Source: an uncultured Oscillospiraceae bacterium (GTDB lineage: Bacteria > Bacillota > Clostridia > Oscillospirales > Oscillospiraceae). From it: 46,177 bases of DNA. This document shows, piece by piece, positions 40,778 through 46,177 of the stretch. The stretch is taken from contig CAJTYK010000013.1 of the NCBI GenBank assembly GCA_910584285.1, positions 1-46,177 on the forward strand, in the 5' to 3' direction. A program made the position numbers and the translations under genes. The notes beneath the pieces are model-generated. The model did no database searches and was not told the origin of the DNA. It saw only the letters and a program-made list of their open reading frames with translations. The stretch's first letter is position 1; every line of letters starts with the position of its first letter.

Positions 40778-41947
40778 TCAGGTGCAGCGCCATTCTACCC
40801 CGTGGGCCTCAAACCCCTCCGGGGGCGTCAGCTTGGACAGCATACGCAGGATGGCCCGCTCCGGCACCACGGCGGCGCGGTTCGCGTTGCGCCGCCGTTC
40901 CTCCTCCCACTCCGTTTCCAGGTAGACGATGCGTACCGACGCATGGTAGGCGGTGAACAGCTCCACCAACCCCCGGCGCAGGTCGGCGGAGACATTGGTG
41001 GCATTCCAGACGAAGGGCCGCTTTCCCCGCAGCAGGGCTTTTGACCGGGCTTTGGCTTCGTCTGCTGCCCTCTTTTGCGGCCCTTCCGGAGAAATGCCCA
41101 GCTCCGCCCGGATGGCATCCAGGGACACCACCGGCATACTTGGATACCGGGAAGCAATCCAGGTGTCCTTCCCCGTCCCCGGCAGGCCGCACATCAGGAT
41201 GACCTCGCCCCACGCCGCGTCATACAGCTCATAGTCCGGCAGCTCCAGCTTGCCGGAAAAATAAGAATAAGCGGTGTGCCGGGAGGGGAATGGCCGTGGC
41301 CCGGCGAGGCACCCGTACTCCTCCGCCATCACTTCACACAGCTCCACCACCTCCAGCAGTTCCGCCCGGTCTCCGCAGATCCGGCCCAGAATATCCGCCT
41401 TTGCCAGCAGGCACAGTAGCTCGACGCTGAAATCAGGCAGAAGCGCCCCGTCCGCCGCCGCTTTCAAAAGCCGTCTCGCGCCGTCCGCCTCATAAACCGC
41501 ATGGAGGGGCAGGGTATGATAGCGGATGAGCGTGCACACCGTCTCCCGCAGAGCCTGCCAGTCCGGCTGACCGCACCAGCCGTAGTCCAGCCACAGCAGC
41601 TCCCGTGCCATGGCCGCGCCCACAGCGGCGTGATGGGGCGATGTCCAGCGTCCGTCCTCCAGCCGTGTACAGCGGATCTTGCCGATGTCGTGAAGCAGTG
41701 CGGCCAGGAATACTTCCTGCCTCTTGCGTTCATTCAGCTTGCGGAACTGATCCAGCCCTGCCAGCGCTTCACACACCATTTGGGTGTGGGTCAGCACGTC
41801 CCCCTCACCGTGATAGGCGGGGTCCTGCGGGATACCCGACATTTGCGAAAGGAGCGCCCCCAGGCCGCAGCGCCGCAGCGCGTCCCAGGATATGCTCCAA
41901 TCCGGGGGCTTTGGAGTGAGCCGCAGAATGACATCCTTTTCCTCCAT
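40778..41947 (-). CDS. HD-domain / polynucleotide-kinase fusion (RNA end healing)
   Basis: 389 residues. HD phosphohydrolase domain in 1-220: THTQMVCEAL, then AALLHDIGKIRCTRL (HD at 86-87) and TSPHHAAVGAAMA, RYHTLPLH. P-loop kinase in 245-389: VILMCGLPGTGKDTW (Walker A 254-261), VSLDAIRAELG and the lid Arg residues ADLRRGLVE. This is the architecture of HD-Pnk, in which the HD part removes 2',3'-cyclic or 3'-phosphate ends and the kinase phosphorylates 5'-OH ends. The RNA ligase gene lies 20 bases upstream in the same operon, so healing and sealing are encoded together. GGAGGGAAACC precedes the ATG. Confidence 0.88.
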   Translation of the reverse strand: MEEKDVILRLTPKPPDWSISWDALRRCGLGALLSQMSGIPQDPAYHGEGDVLTHTQMVCEALAGLDQFRKLNERKRQEVFLAALLHDIGKIRCTRLEDGRWTSPHHAAVGAAMARELLWLDYGWCGQPDWQALRETVCTLIRYHTLPLHAVYEADGARRLLKAAADGALLPDFSVELLCLLAKADILGRICGDRAELLEVVELCEVMAEEYGCLAGPRPFPSRHTAYSYFSGKLELPDYELYDAAWGEVILMCGLPGTGKDTWIASRYPSMPVVSLDAIRAELGISPEGPQKRAADEAKARSKALLRGKRPFVWNATNVSADLRRGLVELFTAYHASVRIVYLETEWEEERRRNANRAAVVPERAILRMLSKLTPPEGFEAHGVEWRCT

Positions 41948-41967
41948 ACGGTTTCCCTCCGCACCGT

Positions 41968-42777
41968 CTAATCCAGCTCCGGAAGGAACAGATCCTCCAC
42001 CGGACGGCTCAGCCGATTGGGAACGATGGGCCGATCCAGCCAGTGGGTCTGGGCGGCGTCCACCGTCTGGGTGAAGGACGGCCGGACAAATTTTAACCGA
42101 TCCACCACTTGTCCCCCCTCCTCCACCTTGAGATACAGCCCCTCCATGGTATCAGCTCCGTCCGTTTCCCGGCACTGGCGGTCCTCGTCCAGACCTAACT
42201 TTCGGGCGTCCTCACTGAGGTGCTCAAGGTGGTCCGCTGTGATATAGTTTGATGGCCCCAGCAAGGCCAGCAGCGGTCCTTTGTCCCGGAAAACGCCCTG
42301 TGCCAGTACAGGGACTGGCACCACGGGCAAGGGGTCCAGCAGCCTGCGGCGGGAGGGGGTATCCAGAAAGCAGCCAGTTTCCCGATCCAGCACGTCGAAT
42401 TCCAGGAAGTAGTGCGGCAAAGCATCGTAATAAACCGTATGCTTGGCATACATCCACTCGCCGTACATGATATACCGGCTGCCCAGCACCTCGTAGAACG
42501 CCTCCTGATGGACGCTGGCCCACTGCTTGAACAGGTTATAATGGCGCTCCCGCCAGCCGCCGGTGAGGTAGTGGCCTCTGCTTTGAAGCAACAGTGTTCC
42601 ATCCCGGTCAAAGGACACCGCGCTGTTCGCCCCGTCGCACTTTTCCTCCACCACGACGTGACGCCCGGCGATGTCCGAAAAGGGGATCTGGCTCAGGTCC
42701 TCGTCCCCGGGCTGGAGGCGCGAGCCCTCCAAGTGAGGGGTGCGGGGATATTTCTTGATCGGCAGTTCCTCGGGCAT
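41968..42777 (-). CDS. ATP-dependent RNA ligase family protein
   Basis: 269 residues. Full covalent nucleotidyltransferase set: motif I EEKCDGANSAV (Lys at residue 46), motif Ia LQSRGHYLTGG, motif III RYIMYGEWMYAKHTVYYD, motif IV MEGLYLKVEEGG and motif V DRLKFVRPSF. Belongs to the small bacterial/phage RNA ligase group (RNA_ligase, Rnl-like). It would seal 5'-P / 3'-OH ends made by the HD-kinase protein. ATG 42777 behind AAAGGAGTG; the first part of the open frame upstream has no start site. The combination suggests repair of cleaved tRNA or other RNA. Confidence 0.9.
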   Translation of the reverse strand: MPEELPIKKYPRTPHLEGSRLQPGDEDLSQIPFSDIAGRHVVVEEKCDGANSAVSFDRDGTLLLQSRGHYLTGGWRERHYNLFKQWASVHQEAFYEVLGSRYIMYGEWMYAKHTVYYDALPHYFLEFDVLDRETGCFLDTPSRRRLLDPLPVVPVPVLAQGVFRDKGPLLALLGPSNYITADHLEHLSEDARKLGLDEDRQCRETDGADTMEGLYLKVEEGGQVVDRLKFVRPSFTQTVDAAQTHWLDRPIVPNRLSRPVEDLFLPELD

Positions 42778-42918
42778 CGGATTGCACTCCTTTCTGTCTG
42801 TTCCGTGAGGCGGCTGCCAGCAGATGGCCATTTACGCCGCCGAATTTCCGCTTTTTCCATCCGGCCCAGGTAAACAGGCCAATGGGCTTTCCCTTCGTAG
42901 GCAGACGAATACGCTGCC

Positions 42919-43728
42919 TTATGCACGACTGATGTTCGCCCCCAGCAGCGGGGCAATCTCCTCCAAGGTTCTTCCCCAGGGGAGCTCCTTGGATATCCGC
43001 AGCCGGTGACGGTATTTCCGCTCCGTCGCACGGCGGGCCGGGTCCTGCCAGTACGCCTCCCGGAGCTGATCCAGCCGATCCAGCTCGGCAGGCATATCTT
43101 CCGGGCGCCTGGCGGCCATAGGGCAGAAGAACTCATCCAGCCAGAGAGAAGCGTAGTCGCTCTCCTCCCCGAAGCCAGACTCGTCCCGGGGAATGTAGTC
43201 GTCCAACCATGAGACGTGGTACACACCGGGGCTGGGCCAAAACGTGATGCTGAACTCATTGCCTGGTCCGACGGCGGGCAGGTCCGGAAACCCAATGTCC
43301 CGAAGCTTCCCTCCCCAGGACATAAGTTCCGACCTCAAGCTCCACCGGCCCAGCAGGGATCGGATGGGCAGCTCCCACGGGAACGTCTGGTAGAAATTGA
43401 TGTGCTCCCGGGCGCCGTAGTCTGTAAAATAAGCCAGCCGCCCGACCTGTTCCATTGCGCGTTCGCTTCCAAATCGCGCCGCCCGGAGCAGCCACATCAT
43501 GTATGCCTCAGCGGGAAGACGCGCTTCTCGTTCCTCCCCTAAATGGCGGTGCAGGACCTGCCTGTTTTCCTCGTTGGGCTGAGACTCGTAGGCCGTCAGC
43601 AGCGTCCGGGTCTCCGGCGGGCACAGCTCCAAATGATGGAAGGCCAGCGCCTCCATGGCGGCGAGGTCGCCCATTTTGCAGCGTTGGGCCAGCTCCAGTG
43701 CTGCGGATCGGTTCATGATTGACTCCAT
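42919..43728 (-). CDS. Unknown protein upstream of the RNA ligase
   Basis: 269 residues from ATG 43728, with AAGGAG 10 bases before; ATG 43716 (MNRSAALELAQRC) is also well placed. Soluble: a helical N-terminus with a Sel1/TPR-like look (ALELAQRCKMGDLAAMEALA, LLRAARFGSERAMEQVGRLA), then a beta-containing part (NEFSITFWPSPGVYHVSWL) and a basic, Arg-rich C-terminus. Preceded by a good promoter (43783-43811), so it begins the RNA-repair transcript. The 141-base gap to the ligase gene holds no other gene. No family recognised. Confidence 0.78.
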   Translation of the reverse strand: MESIMNRSAALELAQRCKMGDLAAMEALAFHHLELCPPETRTLLTAYESQPNEENRQVLHRHLGEEREARLPAEAYMMWLLRAARFGSERAMEQVGRLAYFTDYGAREHINFYQTFPWELPIRSLLGRWSLRSELMSWGGKLRDIGFPDLPAVGPGNEFSITFWPSPGVYHVSWLDDYIPRDESGFGEESDYASLWLDEFFCPMAARRPEDMPAELDRLDQLREAYWQDPARRATERKYRHRLRISKELPWGRTLEEIAPLLGANISRA

Positions 43729-43782
43729 TCTATACAATCTCCTTCAAAATGAAGCGGTCGATTTCTGTCAAGTTATGACAAA

Positions 43783-43811
43783 AGTATACCATATTACCAG
43801 CTGTATTGCAA
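43783..43811 (-). promoter_or_regulatory. Promoter of the RNA-repair operon
   Basis: Minus strand: TTGCAA (43806-43811), 17-base spacer, extended TGG plus TATACT (43783-43788). The start would lie about 50 bases before the ATG at 43728. The -10 overlaps the ATACCATAT motif found three times in this area. Confidence 0.65.
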
Positions 43812-43832
43812 ACAAAATCGACAATACCGCAC

Positions 43833-44489
43833 TCATCCTCTGTGGTTCTTTCGCTCCTCATAGTCGTGGTCAATGCGTTCCTTCCAGTCTGCGCCCAGCG
43901 GGGCACCCGCTCGCACCGCACATACCGCGTCGCTGAGCACCTCGTAGTTCAGCGCGGTGCCCTCGCTGTCACTGTGGTAATTGGCCGCCCGCTGGGGAGC
44001 GATGCCGAAATGAGCGGCGGTTTCCACCGCGTCGATGTTCGCGCCCAGGAACAGAAACTCCCATCCATATTTTTCCTGCTGCCGCTTCACCATTTCTTTT
44101 ACCTGGGGCGCGTCATAATGACGGCTGGCGTTTTCCATGCCGTCGGTGGTGATGACCACCAAGGTGTGTTCAGGCACGTCCTCCTCCCGGGCATACTTAT
44201 GGACGTTCCCGATGTGATGGATAGCTCCGCCCACCGCGTCCAGCAGGGCGGTACAGCCCCGGACATAGTACTGCTCCGCCGTCATCAGCGGCACCTCCGC
44301 CAGCGGCACCCGGTCATGGAGCACCTCGATCTTGTTATCAAACAGTACAGTTGACACCAGGGCTTCTCCGGGCTCCTTTTTCTGCTTCTCCACCAGGGAA
44401 TTGAATCCGCCGATGGTGTCCGCCTCCAGCCCGCCCATGGAGCCGCTGCGATCAAGGATGAAAATAATCTCCGTCAAACCTTTTTTCAT
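43833..44489 (-). CDS. VWA-domain protein (TerY-like)
   Basis: 218 residues, almost entirely a von Willebrand A domain. MIDAS residues: FILDRSGSMGG (D13-x-S15-x-S17), Thr in RGCTALLDAVGG and Asp in VVITTDGMENAS. No signal peptide, so cytoplasmic. Stand-alone VWA proteins of this type occur in Ter-type stress-response clusters, where they assemble complexes. AGGAGGTC precedes the ATG. It has its own short transcription unit between a terminator at 44615 and the RNA-repair promoter. Confidence 0.88.
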   Translation of the reverse strand: MKKGLTEIIFILDRSGSMGGLEADTIGGFNSLVEKQKKEPGEALVSTVLFDNKIEVLHDRVPLAEVPLMTAEQYYVRGCTALLDAVGGAIHHIGNVHKYAREEDVPEHTLVVITTDGMENASRHYDAPQVKEMVKRQQEKYGWEFLFLGANIDAVETAAHFGIAPQRAANYHSDSEGTALNYEVLSDAVCAVRAGAPLGADWKERIDHDYEERKNHRG

Positions 44490-44536
44490 TCAAACAGACC
44501 TCCTCAATAAATCTCTCAGCCCTTAAAGAAGCAAAA

Positions 44537-44550
44537 ATATGGTATCACAT
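44537..44550. promoter_or_regulatory. Putative operator upstream of the VWA gene (ATACCATAT motif)
   Basis: On the minus strand GTGATACCATATTTTT, about 50 bases before the VWA start. It shares GTGATA and CCATAT with the palindrome before the macrodomain gene and the core ATACCATAT with the RNA-repair promoter. Confidence 0.4.
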
Positions 44551-44614
44551 TTTTTCCTTTTTCTGTCGAACTTATTTCTTTAGATGAAAAGGAGCTGTCA
44601 CAAGTGCTTCCATG

Positions 44615-44653
44615 AAAAAGCTGAGGCTGCCGGTTTTCTCCCGACAGCCTCAG
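44615..44653 (-). terminator. Terminator of the macrodomain gene
   Basis: Stem CTGAGGCTG (44621-44629) / CAGCCTCAG (44645-44653) extended by CGG/CCG; on the minus strand it is followed by CTTTTTC. It lies 46 bases after the macrodomain stop. Confidence 0.8.
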
Positions 44654-44698
44654 TATAGAAGATATCCGCTTGGATTTGGTCGCCTGCGATGCGACAAT

Positions 44699-45736
44699 TC
44701 ATCCGCCCAGCAAAGGCTGGTCGAAGGCAAACAACGCCTCGTTGATCGTAAGTATATCGTAAATGCCATTGGAGATAAAAAACTCCACAATAATGTCGAA
44801 CTTATTGGAGTGGGACAGCGCGAAGCCCGCCCGTTTCAGCAGCGCCTCCGTTTCGTCCAGTGGAAGCTCCAGCGCCACAGCGAATGCCAGAACAGTGGGT
44901 TTGCTTGGGCGGTAAATGGGATTGCTCCTGATCTTTGAAAACAGCTTCCGGTCGATATTCGCCTTTTTATAGCACTGTGCGTCGGTCATTCCTTTTTCGT
45001 CGATGAGGCGCAGCAAGGTCTTGGAAAAGCCCTCATCCAAGCGGCTCAGTGCCTCCTTCAGGCTCATCACCGCGGCCAGTGGGGGTGGCGCCGGGGATGC
45101 GATGCCGGCCACCGGACAGGGCCCGGGCAGAGGGAATGCTTCATCCATCTGGCTTTCCAGCGCAGCCTGGCGGCGCCGGGCCTGCTCGTCAGGACGCTCC
45201 AGATGTTCATCCACATAGCGCTGGTCAATATAGGCGGTAATGTCGGCAAACAATTTTTCCCCAATCCGATAGGCTTCTCGATCAAAAATCACAATGTATG
45301 CCGTCATATCATGATCCAGCAGGAAGCGGCCCACCGTCTCCATGGCCGTCTGAAGGGCCTGATCCTTGGGATAGCCATAGGCCCCGGAGGAAATCAGCGG
45401 AAAGGCCACCGTCTCACACCCGTTCTCCCAAGCCAGGCGGAGAGAAGCAGTGTAGCACGACTCCAGCAGCGCTTGCTCTCCACAGCAACCGCCCTTCCAA
45501 ATGGGGCCCACAGTGTGGATGACATATTTGCATGGCAGCTGATAGGCCCCGGTTAGCTTGGCCTGTCCCGTCTCGCATCCCCCCAGTGTGCGGCACTCTG
45601 CCAGCAACCCGGGGCCCGCTGCCCGGTGAATCGCTCCGTCCACCCCGCCGCCACCCAGCAGCGAAGGGCCTGCAGCATTGACGATGGCATCCACCTTCAT
45701 ATCTGTGATGTTGTCCCGTACAATTTGAATCGGCAT
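44699..45736 (-). CDS. Macrodomain protein with C-terminal helix-turn-helix-like module
   Basis: 345 residues. MacroD-type ADP-ribose-binding domain in 1-170: DAIVNAAGPSLLGGGGVDGA, HTVGPIWKGG, AFPLISSGAYGYP; this type can remove mono-ADP-ribose from acidic residues or O-acetyl-ADP-ribose. A Pro-rich linker follows, then the module CYKKANIDRKLFSKIRSN ... TVLAFAVALELPLDETEALL (about 245-345) also found in the 40156 protein. ATG 45736 lies after GGAGGGGAG. It has its own terminator. A nearly perfect palindrome (45766-45784) lies upstream. Confidence 0.88.
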   Translation of the reverse strand: MPIQIVRDNITDMKVDAIVNAAGPSLLGGGGVDGAIHRAAGPGLLAECRTLGGCETGQAKLTGAYQLPCKYVIHTVGPIWKGGCCGEQALLESCYTASLRLAWENGCETVAFPLISSGAYGYPKDQALQTAMETVGRFLLDHDMTAYIVIFDREAYRIGEKLFADITAYIDQRYVDEHLERPDEQARRRQAALESQMDEAFPLPGPCPVAGIASPAPPPLAAVMSLKEALSRLDEGFSKTLLRLIDEKGMTDAQCYKKANIDRKLFSKIRSNPIYRPSKPTVLAFAVALELPLDETEALLKRAGFALSHSNKFDIIVEFFISNGIYDILTINEALFAFDQPLLGG

Positions 45737-45765
45737 GGCAAAAACTTCTCCCCTCCAATATCTCA

Positions 45766-45784
45766 GTGATATATACCATATCAC
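45766..45784. promoter_or_regulatory. Palindromic operator candidate before the macrodomain gene
   Basis: GTGATAT-ATACC-ATATCAC: perfect 7-bp arms around 5 bases. On the minus strand it contains an extended -10-like TGG-TATATA. Located 30 bases upstream of the start codon. Confidence 0.55.
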
Positions 45785-46125
45785 ATCACACGCAATGGCA
45801 CAACAAAATTCCTCTGACATGGATTGTTCTTTCCCGCTAACGAACTCATACGGGCAAAGCAATAGTATGGGAGGTGGGAAACAACGGCGGCATCTGCTCT
45901 TACCAACATACAGCCCCCACCCTCGCCGCTTGCTGGTTCTGTTCGTCACTTCTGCTCCGGCCGAACCGCGCCAAGGCCCCAAATCACGGGTAACCGCATA
46001 TTCCTCCTGCTACGCCTCTGCACGCTAAATCCCTCTTTACACCCCTTTTTTCTGGCGGAGTCCCCTCCGTTTGGTTTTGTTGCCTATTTTTCCCTCGCTC
46101 ATTTCCGTTTATGGTTATCGGGTTA
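45785..46125. other. Non-coding stretch at the window end
   Basis: I see no convincing gene. Reading frames of up to about 97 codons exist but have no ribosome site, unlikely composition and no recognisable domain. No terminator or promoter stands out either. Confidence 0.4.
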
Positions 46126-46139
46126 AGAACCTGTATTCA
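46126..46139. repeat. Second copy of the repeat-element boundary AGAACCTGTATTCA
   Basis: Identical over 14 bases to 36504-36517. The following bases (TAAGCGTTTGATGAGTGTG) differ from the first copy, so it may be the end of a related insertion element that continues beyond the window. Confidence 0.45.
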
Positions 46140-46177
46140 TAAGCGTTTGATGAGTGTGTGGAAATGAGAAATTTTAA

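Noticed and set aside
42693..43295. 200-codon minus-strand frame overlapping the unknown gene and the RNA ligase start
   Set aside because: It lies in another frame of two better-supported genes and has low-complexity Arg/Ser/Pro composition.
45735..46028. 97-codon plus-strand frame at the window end
   Set aside because: The start lies inside the macrodomain gene's start on the other strand, there is no ribosome site, and the product has no domain-like pattern.
1..46177. CRISPR arrays, tRNA or rRNA genes
   Set aside because: No regularly spaced direct repeats and no recognisable tRNA or rRNA sequence were seen on either strand; a tRNA search was not possible here.

Overview
The window looks like the chromosome of a high-G+C, Gram-positive Clostridia, most likely a gut member of the Oscillospirales (Flavonifractor / Lawsonibacter / Pseudoflavonifractor-like). 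The basis is strong AGGAGG-type ribosome sites, an IreB (UPF0297) gene, a DUF4317 protein, LplA/LplB/YtcP-type sugar transport and PcfB / relaxase debris typical of Firmicutes integrative elements. This was judged by eye; no search was run.

Region 1 (1-19.1 kb) is a pectin / oligogalacturonide utilisation locus. A LacI-family regulator diverges from an altronate dehydratase gene cut by the window edge. The region between them holds two sigma-A-like promoters, two matching 14-bp operators and a cre-like site. Next come a pectin methylesterase (minus strand) and a long plus-strand array: a lipoprotein binding protein and two permeases, two MsmK-type ATPases, five unrecognised small membrane proteins, a GH28 polygalacturonase, a GH105 unsaturated glucuronyl hydrolase, a KduD-like SDR and an esterase. 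The carbohydrate enzymes seem to lack signal peptides, so the likely scheme is import of oligosaccharides followed by cytoplasmic de-esterification and hydrolysis to galacturonate and unsaturated uronate, both ending at 2-keto-3-deoxygluconate. A 41-codon ORF behind a structured leader, a TIM-barrel isomerase and an amidohydrolase follow. A heparinase II/III-type lyase lies beyond a scar of IS66 and integrase remnants.

Region 2 (21.7-28 kb) mixes housekeeping genes (ireB, DUF4317; a zinc-ribbon / MmcQ / ZIP transporter group) with wreckage of integrative elements: a sigma-factor remnant, PcfB, a relaxase with an internal deletion whose frame is open into the front half of an aldo/keto reductase, and a frameshifted integrase N-terminus.

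Region 3 (28.1-45.7 kb) is the most interesting part. It is a dense minus-strand cluster of about sixteen genes: a macrodomain protein, a VWA protein, an RNA ligase, an HD-polynucleotide kinase, an HTH-like protein sharing a module with the macrodomain protein, a helical membrane protein, two large unknown proteins, an Hsp70-like ATPase with a hydrophobic tail, a Ycf46-like AAA+ ATPase, a membrane zincin, three unknown proteins, an ADP-ribosylglycohydrolase and a final unknown. It combines RNA end-healing and sealing, ADP-ribose removal and a chaperone / AAA+ machine. I infer a stress-, toxin- or phage-response island. No effector is recognisable with certainty and the assignment as one system is an inference.

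The last 440 bases hold no gene that I can support.
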